Shown here one piece after another: positions 1 to 5,659 of a stretch of 25,346 nt of DNA. Below the pieces are notes generated by a model. That model worked only from the letters and a program-made list of their open reading frames with translations. It made no database searches and was not told where the DNA came from. The stretch is from a virus. The first letter of the stretch is position 1, and each line of letters starts with the position of its first letter. Location of the stretch: positions 1-25,346 of IMG/VR virus record IMGVR_UViG_3300036790_000752; one strand, written 5' to 3'. The position numbers and the translations under genes are program-made.

Positions 1-5
1 AAGCG

Positions 6-560
6 TCATAGGCCGATGAATCCATTCGGTTGATTTTTGATATAGTGACCCGCGATAATGCCGTTGCCGCGCAATCGCAGGTCGGCGAGTTTCCCATACG
101 CAATAAGCACTGAAGGCGCACCAGCGGTGCCCCCCCCCTGACCGTCAACGTGAAAAAATGAAAGCCGCTTGCTAATGAAGAAAAGCGATTCAGCCTTGGG
201 GAAAACAAATTTCTGGAACGCTGCTGTTTCTGTGCGGGCAAAGACGAGGGCAATACAATTATTGTGCTCCGCGCACCGCGCCAGCCACTGGCCCGTTTTC
301 GGGCCATAGGGGGGATTGCAGAACACCAGTCCACGCCACGGGTTTTTCAAGCCATCATCCTCAATCGTCAAATGGTTATCCGCAGTGGGCCATGGGCGAT
401 TAATTGGAGCGCATGGGTCCAAATCGAACGGACCAAATGCCTTGATAACCATCGGTGGCGTGAGCCATTCCTCCTTGCCATTGGCCAGGTCGCGGTCGTG
501 GGAAAATATTTTGCGCTTCGGGTCCATAGAATTAATAGGCAGTTTCGTGTTGAGTTTCAT
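6..560 (-). CDS. Phage-type DNA N6-adenine methyltransferase
   Basis: Predicted to transfer a methyl group from S-adenosylmethionine to adenine N6 in DNA, probably protecting phage DNA from host nucleases. The 184-residue protein has the layout of the phage Dam family (PF05869): an EEWLTPP segment at residues 30-36, a DLDPCA motif near 46-51 (SAM-binding/N-terminal region), and the catalytic motif NPPYG at 82-86. The full length fits this family. It is the last gene visible in the leftward operon. Its ATG overlaps the stop of the upstream gene (ATGA), so translation is probably coupled; a GGAG lies about 17 bases upstream, too far to be a good ribosome site. Met12 is an alternative start. Oddity: the codons for residues 141-144 contain nine consecutive G. 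Family assignment is firm; the target sequence cannot be read from the protein. Confidence 0.9.
   Translation of the reverse strand: MKLNTKLPINSMDPKRKIFSHDRDLANGKEEWLTPPMVIKAFGPFDLDPCAPINRPWPTADNHLTIEDDGLKNPWRGLVFCNPPYGPKTGQWLARCAEHNNCIALVFARTETAAFQKFVFPKAESLFFISKRLSFFHVDGQGGGTAGAPSVLIAYGKLADLRLRGNGIIAGHYIKNQPNGFIGL
130..138 (-). repeat. G9 homopolymer inside methyltransferase gene
   Basis: Nine consecutive C on the plus strand read as nine G in the coding direction, giving the Gln-Gly-Gly-Gly stretch of the methyltransferase. A tract of this length is prone to slippage, and a change of one base would truncate or extend the last quarter of the protein. It could be a phase-variation switch or a plain composition accident. 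Confidence 0.9.
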
Positions 561-784
561 GACGTGATTTTTTCTTTCTCCAGGCAGATGTCACAGCGGC
601 AGACGTTGGGCTGACTGCCCGTAGCCGGGTCATATGGCCATTCGGTATCAAAGGACGCCGGATAGGATTTCTTGCAGGCGTCACTGGCGCGCCCGGCCCG
701 CTCATCGCGGCGGCGATAATTAATCATCCAGCGCAACGTCAGCGCACCCATGAAAACAGCAAAGATGACGAGCGCGATTTTCAT
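557..784 (-). CDS. Small membrane-anchored Cys-rich protein
   Basis: The 75-residue product has one N-terminal hydrophobic helix (residues about 3-20) followed by a charged RRRDER stretch. By the positive-inside rule this places the C-terminal part in the cytoplasm. The C-terminal end carries a CRCDIC cluster that could bind a metal. I do not recognise a family. The start at 784 is chosen over a longer frame from 916 because GGAGGG lies nine bases upstream of this ATG and because the ATG overlaps the stop of the upstream gene (ATGA). The longer frame would run through the coding region of that gene. It sits between an unknown 75-residue protein and the methyltransferase in one operon. Confidence 0.7.
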   Translation of the reverse strand: MKIALVIFAVFMGALTLRWMINYRRRDERAGRASDACKKSYPASFDTEWPYDPATGSQPNVCRCDICLEKEKITS

Positions 785-1008
785 GAGTGATTCCCTCCGT
801 GGTTGGGTTTGAAAACAAATTCCCGCTGGATGCTCTGCGCTGAATTTAAATGCACGAGCATTTCTATGGCTTTGCCCCGCACCTCGCTTTTCGGCGGCAG
901 GATCAGGCTCAGGCACATTAAATGCACCTGGCGGCGCGAAAGGCTGTCCGGCAGCGTTCCCATGCAGTCACGCGCAAATTCCTCGACTTGTTCCATGGTG
1001 GGCTTCAC
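781..1008 (-). CDS. Small helical protein of unknown function
   Basis: A 75-residue, mostly helical, soluble protein with no family I recognise. The start is taken as GTG at 1006-1008, which overlaps the stop of the upstream gene (GTGA) and has AAGGA a few bases upstream; an ATG four codons later (994-996) is the alternative. It is the second gene of the leftward operon, whose other members are a helix-turn-helix protein, a small membrane protein and a DNA methyltransferase. An early-region accessory role is likely by position only. Confidence 0.65.
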   Translation of the reverse strand: MKPTMEQVEEFARDCMGTLPDSLSRRQVHLMCLSLILPPKSEVRGKAIEMLVHLNSAQSIQREFVFKPNHGGNHS

Positions 1009-1190
1009 AGGAGTTCCTTTTGCAAAAGCTTGTAGGTTTTATGAAAGCGCTTCGGGTTGCGCACCGCCCGATAGAGCGAAGTCCGATGCTTCCCGATCTT
1101 GGCCGCGAGTCCGCCCACGCCGCGAAATCCCCGCCCCCAGGCGAGCGATTTCAAGTTTTTGGCATTGACTTTATTGGACTCACGCATCAT
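1005..1190 (-). CDS. Small helix-turn-helix protein (Cro-like position)
   Basis: A basic 61-residue protein. Residues about 24-48 have the spacing of a helix-turn-helix: GGLAAKIGKHRTSLYRAV, with a Gly-Lys turn and polar recognition helix. It is the first gene of the leftward operon and faces the XRE-like gene at 1262 across a short operator-rich region. That is the arrangement of a lytic/lysogenic switch, so it may play the Cro or Cox part. Two ATG codons (1190, 1187) are possible starts. No Shine-Dalgarno is visible upstream, and the predicted promoter would give a very short leader. The regulatory role is inferred from position. Confidence 0.65.
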   Translation of the reverse strand: MMRESNKVNAKNLKSLAWGRGFRGVGGLAAKIGKHRTSLYRAVRNPKRFHKTYKLLQKELL

Positions 1191-1201
1191 AGTGTGGCTC
1201 T

Positions 1202-1230
1202 ACGCTACATTGTGTTGCGTACTAAGTCAA
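1202..1230 (-). promoter_or_regulatory. Predicted leftward early promoter
   Basis: On the minus strand TTGACT (1230-1225) is followed after 17 bases by TAGCGT (1207-1202). The -35 matches the sigma-70 consensus at five of six positions, the -10 at three. Transcription would begin a few bases before the ATG at 1190, consistent with the missing Shine-Dalgarno. Operator B covers the -35 and operator A the -10. Confidence 0.35.
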
Positions 1231-1237
1231 CAATAAT
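1210..1237 (+). promoter_or_regulatory. Predicted rightward repressor promoter
   Basis: TTGTGT (1210-1215) and AATAAT (1232-1237) are spaced by 16 bases. The -10 is good, the -35 weak. A start near 1244 would leave about 18 bases of leader before the GTG at 1262, within operator C. Confidence 0.3.
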
Positions 1238-1261
1238 TGTGGCGTAAGTCCACTTTTTTCT

Positions 1262-1720
1262 GTGCGTGAGGAAAACATAGAGTTCATTGCCCTTTTTGAA
1301 GCTTCTGGCTGGACCCAAGCCGAAGTGGCCCGGCAGCTTCATCTGGATCGATCCTCGGTGGGGAAGTTTTTGAAGGGGATCGTCTCCCCTTCCGGTCAAA
1401 CCTTGAAACTTTTTAAATTAATACTCGCCGACCAAAAGCCCGAGGCCTTGACTGCCAATGATCCGCCGATGGCTTTCATCGATGGAGCAGGCGCCTGGGA
1501 AGAAAAGGTTCTCGGCGATCTTCGTGATCTGCACATCGAAGACCGCAACCGCGTCCTCGAAGTCATGCGTACCATGATCCGGGGACTCCCAAAACGCGAG
1601 CCGGTGAAATATTCCAAGCCGATTTATCTAGCCGAGGACCCGGATATAAAAGAAATTGCTGAGCGTATGGTCCGCCAGGCTGGCGAAGAATATGATGCCG
1701 AGCACAAACCCAAGCCATGA
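1262..1720 (+). CDS. XRE-like helix-turn-helix repressor candidate
   Basis: A 152-residue protein with an N-terminal helix-turn-helix at residues about 17-40 (TQAEVARQLHLDRSSVGKFL). A longer acidic/helical C-terminal part could mediate dimerisation. It has no visible S24 LexA-like Ser/Lys protease signature, so RecA-induced self-cleavage is not predicted. The GTG at 1262 is the only good start codon in frame ahead of the HTH. No Shine-Dalgarno precedes it, as is also true of the divergent gene. Its stop overlaps the ATG of the downstream lipoprotein-like gene. Position beside three operator-like palindromes supports a prophage-repressor role; that is inference. Confidence 0.75.
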   Translation: MREENIEFIALFEASGWTQAEVARQLHLDRSSVGKFLKGIVSPSGQTLKLFKLILADQKPEALTANDPPMAFIDGAGAWEEKVLGDLRDLHIEDRNRVLEVMRTMIRGLPKREPVKYSKPIYLAEDPDIKEIAERMVRQAGEEYDAEHKPKP

Positions 1721-2046
1721 AACTTTTGCGCGCCCTTGTCTTGACTCTCCCGCTAACGGTCGGCTGCTGCCGCCAGCAATCGGCCACTGACATAAAGCTA
1801 GCCAGCCTGCAAAGCCAGGTGGATTCTCTGGAAAAGGCCATGCACGCGGAAAGTTCGGCGCGGCTGGACCTGCAAACGAATCTCGAAGGCGATCTGGAAA
1901 CCTGGCAGCATATCAATGAAGCCCAGGCGGCGGGCATCCTCACGGAGGAGAAGGCGCAAAGTATGAAAGACATGCTCTTCGGGAAAACGCCGTTATATAA
2001 AAACCCGGGCGGGACTTTCAGCACCAACCAGATGGCCCAGCCATGA
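1717..2046 (+). CDS. Possible small lipoprotein with coiled coil
   Basis: A 109-residue protein beginning with Lys and a hydrophobic stretch that ends LPLTVGCC. The Gly-Cys fits a signal peptidase II site, although Thr at position -3 is not typical. The mature part (about residues 24-70) is a heptad-like helix rich in Leu, Glu and Gln. It would be anchored to a membrane as a coiled-coil lipoprotein. Start and stop both overlap the neighbouring genes (ATGA), so it is expressed with the XRE-like gene, as would be expected of a lysogeny-expressed protein. Small lipoproteins in this position can exclude superinfecting phage, but nothing in the sequence proves it. Confidence 0.6.
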   Translation: MKLLRALVLTLPLTVGCCRQQSATDIKLASLQSQVDSLEKAMHAESSARLDLQTNLEGDLETWQHINEAQAAGILTEEKAQSMKDMLFGKTPLYKNPGGTFSTNQMAQP

Positions 2047-2309
2047 TGAGCGCGGGGGAATGGTCCGAAAAGCAAAAGTATCCGCTCACGGCGGCCAAGG
2101 TGCGAATTTATTCTCGGCTACAACGCGCCGGGTTTCGTGAGGCGGGGATCGTCTTGGTGGGAATCCTGGGCACCCATTGCACGGAAGACATGTGCGCGGC
2201 CGCCCTGGCGGCCAAGGACAAAAATTTCAAGATCGCGGAAGCTCCTTTACTGCCGCTGCCCGGATGTGATAAAAAACATTGCCCCTGCATTTTGGTTGCC
2301 CTTGGCTGA
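2043..2309 (+). CDS. Small Cys-rich protein of unknown function
   Basis: The 88-residue product begins at ATG 2043 overlapping the upstream stop; ATG 2046 directly follows and is equally possible. The central part has a hydrophobic GIVLVGILG stretch, too short and interrupted to be a clear membrane segment. The C-terminal end has a GCDKKHCPC cluster, with two further Cys upstream, which could bind zinc or a cluster. I recognise no family. It is the third and last gene of the rightward operon. Confidence 0.55.
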   Translation: MMSAGEWSEKQKYPLTAAKVRIYSRLQRAGFREAGIVLVGILGTHCTEDMCAAALAAKDKNFKIAEAPLLPLPGCDKKHCPCILVALG

Positions 2310-2318
2310 ACCTTTCCA

Positions 2319-2448
2319 AATCCGACAATTGGCGGATTGTAGCCGTAGCTAAATCTGACTTCGTCCGGTAGCTAATTTTGATGCCCATTTCCGACAATGG
2401 CGGATTTGCCACTCAGAATTAGACATTCCTTTCCGAGACAGAATTAGA
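2319..2448. repeat. Nested inverted and direct repeats in gene-free stretch
   Basis: A 20-bp imperfect palindrome AATCCGACAATTGGCGGATT (2319-2338) recurs in shorter form as TCCGACAATGGCGGA (2390-2404). CCGTAGCTAAATCTGA (from 2343) recurs as CCGGTAGCTAATTTTGA (from 2365). CTAATTTTGA (2372-2381) is matched in inverted form by TCAGAATTAG (2413-2422), enclosing the second palindrome; CAGAATTAGA recurs at 2439-2448. No open frame of note crosses it. It could be a transposon end, an attachment region, or a cluster of binding sites. I see no poly-T that would make it a standard terminator. Confidence 0.6.
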
Positions 2449-2525
2449 GAATAACTCTTGAGTAACTAATTTAAGTCCCGCTTTCCCTGCGCGCCCGCGT
2501 GTGCGCATATCTTGTCCTGTTAATG

Positions 2526-2594
2526 CAACGCTGTTGCCCCGGCGTTGTGCAGGCAAATAAAAAACCGTTGGAGTGCAAACTTTAGTTTGGCTCC
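2526..2594 (+). other. Two hairpins upstream of the outer-membrane protein gene
   Basis: CAACGC pairs with GCGTTG across a ten-base loop (2526-2547). A second hairpin (2570-2594) has CAAAC-TTTA-GTTTG as core, extended by GGAG/CTCC with small bulges. The second ends 17 bases before the ATG at 2612. They may be untranslated-leader structures or part of a dispersed repeat. The rest of 2449-2611 shows no gene. Confidence 0.4.
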
Positions 2595-2611
2595 GCATTT
2601 GAAAGATCATT

Positions 2612-3241
2612 ATGAAAAATAAAATCCTTGGGGCAGCCACGCGTGGCCTTGTCCTTTCCGTTTGTCTCCTCGGTTCCCTCAGCGTCCTCCTGTGCGCTTC
2701 CGCCCAGGCCCAGGGCAACCTGCTCCAGCCCGAAGAAACTTCCACCAACCTTAACGTCGCCCCGGAAGTAAACTTCTTCCAATCCGCCCTCGGCTATTTT
2801 ACGAGCGCCAACACAAACTACACCTGGTCCGGCAATTCCCTCGAAGTCGCCGCCGGTGCCGATTATATGTCCAGCGTCGATTGGGCGAATTATGTCTCGG
2901 CCCAATATGACTTCGATAGTTTTAGTACCCAGCCGTTTCTGGCTCGCCTGGCGTTCGAGGGCAAAATCCGCAACGCCGGCATCGCCGGCACGGTCGTCTC
3001 GCTGGAAGCGGGACCGGAGCTGACCTTGATTAGTTATTACAGCGTCAAGTTGGAAGTGGGTGTTGAAGGCGGCTACGACCTCAACCGCAACTCGCCGATC
3101 ATCGAACCCAAAGTAACCCTGCGCGATAAACTCACGCAAAATACCTTTCTGGGCCTCTCCTTGTCGCTCCCGCTCTGGACGGCAGGCAAACCCGTGAACA
3201 CGGTGCCGGATGTGGGCATCGAGACGGGGTTCACTTATTGA
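2612..3241 (+). CDS. Outer-membrane beta-barrel-like protein
   Basis: The 209-residue protein has a clear signal peptide: Lys-Asn-Lys, a hydrophobic core, and a cleavage site near ASAQAQ (about residues 29-34). The mature part is made of short alternating polar/aromatic strands with turns, and ends in an aromatic residue (GFTY), as barrel proteins recognised by BamA usually do. It is therefore predicted to sit in the outer membrane. It stands alone after a gene-free stretch and before a lipase, outside the packed structural operon, so it looks like a cargo (moron) gene expressed in the lysogen. It could alter surface receptors or block superinfection. The family could not be named. Confidence 0.65.
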   Translation: MKNKILGAATRGLVLSVCLLGSLSVLLCASAQAQGNLLQPEETSTNLNVAPEVNFFQSALGYFTSANTNYTWSGNSLEVAAGADYMSSVDWANYVSAQYDFDSFSTQPFLARLAFEGKIRNAGIAGTVVSLEAGPELTLISYYSVKLEVGVEGGYDLNRNSPIIEPKVTLRDKLTQNTFLGLSLSLPLWTAGKPVNTVPDVGIETGFTY

Positions 3242-3292
3242 CCCTTTGGCGCGGCTCGACTTGCCACTGCGCCGCCCCTTCAAAAAAACACT

Positions 3293-4084
3293 GTGCTGCC
3301 GATAGCTTCCACCAACCTGCGGTTTAACTGGCCGAACGCTCGCGCCCTGGCCGAAGCGAGCTTCCGCGCCTATGTCGGCCCGGATGGGTTTCCGAGCGAT
3401 CAATCCGTTTGGATTCAGGATGCCGGCACCGACGCGCATGCCCTGATCGAGGACCGTGGCAATTGCGTCGTCATCGCTTTTCGTGGATCGGAAGTCACCG
3501 AAGATTATCTCCAGGACGCCAAGTTTGAATTTACCGAGCTGGTATGGTCGCGCGGGGAAGCGCCGGTAAAAGTTCATCGCGGTTTCCTGGAAGACTTCGA
3601 AGCGCTCAACGTACAACTGGTCGTCGCCCTCAAAACCATTTTTGCCAAACGCGGGCCGCAACCCCTTTTCCTCACCGGCCATTCCCTCGGCGCGGCCATC
3701 GCCACTTTGTGCGCCCTGGAATTCGCGCGGCAGAAATTTGCCATCTACGGCGTTTACACTTTCGGCGGTCCCCGCGTGGGCAACGCCGCCTTCGCGGAAA
3801 TCTATGCGGACAACCCCGCGCTCCTGGGCAAATACACTTTCCGTGTGGTGAATGAGAACGACCTCGTCCCGCGCATGCCGCCGTGGATCAACGGCTATCG
3901 CCATGTGGGCCAAAACATTTTTCTGCCGGACACGCGTGTCCCTTCATGGATTTTAAATCCGTCCCGGCTGACGATAGCGCTTTCCGACGCCCTCGGCCTC
4001 TGGGGAGCGGTTCGCGACCTCCATGATGTATTGATCGAGGACCATTTTATCGCCGCCTACCAGCAACGCATCCAGCTCCTATGA
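3293..4084 (+). CDS. Class 3 lipase-like alpha/beta hydrolase
   Basis: Predicted esterase/lipase of the fungal lipase-like class 3 family (PF01764). The nucleophile elbow is GHSLG with Ser131. The other triad members are likely Asp190 (NENDLVPRMP) and His251 (EDHFIAAY). FRGS at 63-66 is the usual oxyanion-side motif, and FGGPRVGN at 157-164 is typical of the family. The 263 residues cover the whole domain. There is no signal peptide. The GTG at 3293 is the most upstream start and suits the family N-terminus, but no Shine-Dalgarno is visible. The stop overlaps the next ATG (ATGA). In this setting it could act on host membrane lipids during lysis or be a cargo gene for the lysogen; substrate unknown. 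Confidence 0.85.
   Translation: MLPIASTNLRFNWPNARALAEASFRAYVGPDGFPSDQSVWIQDAGTDAHALIEDRGNCVVIAFRGSEVTEDYLQDAKFEFTELVWSRGEAPVKVHRGFLEDFEALNVQLVVALKTIFAKRGPQPLFLTGHSLGAAIATLCALEFARQKFAIYGVYTFGGPRVGNAAFAEIYADNPALLGKYTFRVVNENDLVPRMPPWINGYRHVGQNIFLPDTRVPSWILNPSRLTIALSDALGLWGAVRDLHDVLIEDHFIAAYQQRIQLL
3928..3941. repeat. 14-bp perfect palindrome, copy 1
   Basis: GGACACGCGTGTCC lies inside the lipase gene, encoding Asp-Thr-Arg-Val. The identical palindrome plus one following C occurs again at 24996-25010. Confidence 0.8.
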
Positions 4085-4220
4085 TAGATCCAACTAACGC
4101 CGTTGAAAATATCCAGGCCGCGAATACAATCGCGCGTGTGCGGGAGCCAGGGCCGGCGCGGAATGGCTCCTGTCCCATGGCGGCCTCCTCAAACTCCTCG
4201 GCAAACTTTTTTGGAACTAA
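4081..4220 (+). pseudogene. Small frame-disrupted ORF ahead of the membrane protein gene
   Basis: From the ATG at 4081 the first frame reads MIDPTNAVENIQAANTIARV, then becomes unlikely protein (PGPARNGSCPMA). In the -1 frame the codons from about 4140 to a TAA at 4218-4220 read GAEWLLSHGGLLKLLGKLFWN, ending in an amphipathic helix. That frame has no start codon of its own. The pattern suggests a coding sequence of about 46 residues broken by a single indel or joined by a -1 shift. No classic slippery heptamer is visible, so an indel (real or in the assembly) is more likely. The next gene starts two bases after the TAA. Confidence 0.45.
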
Positions 4221-4221
4221 C

Positions 4222-4611
4222 ATGATCATACTCGCCCAGGCCACCATGGACGTTCCATGGAACTCCTTCACTCACTGGCTCGAAGGCCTCGTCGGCTTTC
4301 TGTCCGTCATGCTCCTGGTCATCCTCGTCATTTATTACGGCCGGAAAACCTTTGGTCGCCGCCCGCCCATTGACGACGACCTGAAAAAGCTGCGCTCGGA
4401 AATCTATCACGCGAAAAATTCCGTGCGCAAAGAAGTCGTCGCCCTCATTGCCACCGAGAGCAAACGCATCGCCAAGCTGGAGGAACGCTATGAGGAAATG
4501 CAGGTGGACCGCGCGCGCAAATGGGAGGAATTGAAAGGCCAGGTCCATGACATGGAAACCACTCTCGCTTTTATTCGTGGAAAACTTGAACAGGAGGACA
4601 AACTGCCATGA
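4222..4611 (+). CDS. Membrane protein with coiled coil (Mu gp25/DUF2730-like)
   Basis: The 129-residue product has one strong transmembrane helix (residues about 22-42, ending IYYGRK). A long charged helix of heptad character follows from about 52 to 120. This architecture and the position two genes before the small terminase resemble the DUF2730 protein (gp25) of Mu-like phages. The frame is open back to 4081, but the start at 4222 is preferred. GGAA sits seven bases upstream, and the extra 47 residues look like translated sequence of a different small ORF. The stop overlaps the ATG of the next gene. Role in Mu-like phages is not established. Confidence 0.6.
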   Translation: MIILAQATMDVPWNSFTHWLEGLVGFLSVMLLVILVIYYGRKTFGRRPPIDDDLKKLRSEIYHAKNSVRKEVVALIATESKRIAKLEERYEEMQVDRARKWEELKGQVHDMETTLAFIRGKLEQEDKLP

Positions 4612-4868
4612 CCCGCGCCAACGACATCCGCAAAGAAATTTTGTTCCAGGCTTTTGCCAAGCGCCCGCTGTTCATCAGCGCCAGCAGCGTGCAGAAGCAA
4701 TGCCGGAAAGAGCAGATGGATTATAGCCTCGCCGAGATCGCGCGTGAGCTGCCCTTTCTCGTCGGCGAAAAGCTCATTGAAAAAGCCGAGGCCCCCGGCG
4801 TGACGGAAATGCAATACGTCATCACCTCCGCCGGCATCCGCCACTACGAACAAACCTACGCCGCCTGA
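4608..4868 (+). CDS. Winged-helix-like small protein (Mu gp26-like)
   Basis: An 86-residue soluble protein whose pattern of helices, ending in a hydrophobic strand and ITSAGIRHYE, looks like a winged-helix domain. In Mu-like phages a winged-helix protein of similar size (VpaChn25_0724 family, gp26) lies between the DUF2730 protein and the small terminase, as here. Start overlaps the upstream stop (ATGA). DNA binding during packaging or regulation of late genes are both possible. The call rests on fold pattern and gene order. Confidence 0.55.
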   Translation: MTRANDIRKEILFQAFAKRPLFISASSVQKQCRKEQMDYSLAEIARELPFLVGEKLIEKAEAPGVTEMQYVITSAGIRHYEQTYAA

Positions 4869-4875
4869 TTTTTTC

Positions 4876-4905
4876 AACCACAGATGGACACAGATTAACA
4901 CGGAT
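4876..4905. repeat. Dispersed ACCACAGAT..ACACGGAT repeat unit
   Basis: The 44 bases between two genes consist almost wholly of the sequence AACCACAGATGG followed by ACACAGATTAACACGGAT. This motif family is widespread as an intergenic repeat in environmental bacterial genomes, including Verrucomicrobiota, by my recollection. Internally it has ACAGAT twice and a related ACGGAT. Only one copy is in the window. Confidence 0.55.
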
Positions 4906-4912
4906 AAAACCT

Positions 4913-5107
4913 ATGCCTATAAAAATTCTTCCAAAAACCATTTACGCCTACATAGAAAACGAGGGCGACAAGCCAAACGAATGCATCCTGGCCTATGACA
5001 ATGCCACCGAAGCCGCTTCCTTTGATGAAAAGAAAACGGTTGGAGTTTATGAGCTCAAGGAAACCGTCACGGTGGAAGCGGTCGCGAAAATTACTCCCGC
5101 GAGATAA
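4913..5107 (+). CDS. Small hypothetical protein in packaging operon
   Basis: A 64-residue beta-rich protein (alternating hydrophobic pattern IYAYIENEG, YELKETVTVEAVAKI) with no recognised family. It lies between the winged-helix protein and the small terminase and is followed directly by the ATG at 5108. The upstream spacer is a dispersed repeat and offers no clear Shine-Dalgarno. Composition and codon use match the neighbours, so it is likely a real gene. Confidence 0.55.
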   Translation: MPIKILPKTIYAYIENEGDKPNECILAYDNATEAASFDEKKTVGVYELKETVTVEAVAKITPAR

Positions 5108-5659
5108 ATGCCCAACGCCCGCACAGGAAAGATTGCCCGCGCCCCGTTCGAGTTGCGAACGAAGGTCAACGAAATGCTTCGCGACGGTTGCCCGGCGAAA
5201 GATGTGATCATGTTTTTGGAACAGCATGAAATCCGGGTGGATGAAGATGTGGTTTCCCGCTGGCGCCAGGGCGGCTACCAGGATTGGTTGAAGGAACAGG
5301 CCCGGCTGGACGATATGCGCTTCCGCCGCGAGTTCGCCTTGCAGATCGTGAAGGAAAACGACGGCTCAAAAATCCATGAAGCCACTTTGCAGATCGCGGC
5401 CACGCAGCTTTATGAAACGCTGGCGGATTTCGACTTGATGCCGCTGAAAGAGTTGCTCAAGGAAAAGCCGGAAAATTATCCCAAGGTCGTCAATGCCATC
5501 GCCAAGCTGAGCAAAGGCGCGCTGGACGTGCAGAAATATAAAGACCTGGTGGCCGAGCAGAAAAAGAAGATCGAAGCCGCCATCAACGAAGGCAAAAACA
5601 AAGGCGGGTTCTCCACCGAGACCATTGAAAAAATCGAACGCGAACTAAAATTATTGTGA
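5108..5659 (+). CDS. Small terminase subunit (Mu gp27/DUF3486-like)
   Basis: The 183-residue protein is predicted to recognise phage DNA and load the packaging motor. Residues about 1-62 form a helix-turn-helix region: a GCPAKDVIMFLEQH helix pair, then VDEDVVSRWRQGGYQDWL. A long helical middle and a charged C-terminal coiled region follow, as in DUF3486 small terminases of Mu-like phages. It sits directly before the large terminase, with which it overlaps by GTGA. Assignment is by layout and context. Confidence 0.75.
   Translation: MPNARTGKIARAPFELRTKVNEMLRDGCPAKDVIMFLEQHEIRVDEDVVSRWRQGGYQDWLKEQARLDDMRFRREFALQIVKENDGSKIHEATLQIAATQLYETLADFDLMPLKELLKEKPENYPKVVNAIAKLSKGALDVQKYKDLVAEQKKKIEAAINEGKNKGGFSTETIEKIERELKLL

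Larger units (their letters stand above)
1194..1253. promoter_or_regulatory. Three related operator-like palindromes between divergent genes
   Basis: Site A (1194-1208) is GTGG-N7-CTAC. Site B (1213-1232) is TGTTG-N10-CAACA. Site C (1239-1253) is GTGG-N7-CCAC. A read on the minus strand (GTAGCGTAGAGCCAC) matches C on the plus strand (GTGGCGTAAGTCCAC) at 11 of 15 bases. B contains the same GCGTA...AGTC core with three extra bases in the middle. They fill the gap between the two divergent first genes and overlap the predicted promoter elements, as expected for binding sites of one or both encoded HTH proteins. Confidence 0.6.

Noticed and set aside
785-916. Upstream extension of the small membrane protein
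   Set aside because: It runs through another gene, whereas the ATG at 784 has a good GGAGGG and an ATGA overlap.
1194-1253. CRISPR-like repeat array
   Set aside because: There are only three short, variable palindromes without spacers of constant length; they fit operators better.
2310-2611. Rho-independent terminator in the gene-free stretch
   Set aside because: The palindromes there are not followed by a T-run; a terminator cannot be supported.
2582-3913. Minus-strand open frame of 443 codons
   Set aside because: It is antisense to the outer-membrane protein and the lipase, both with recognisable signals and catalytic motifs, and has no ribosome site.
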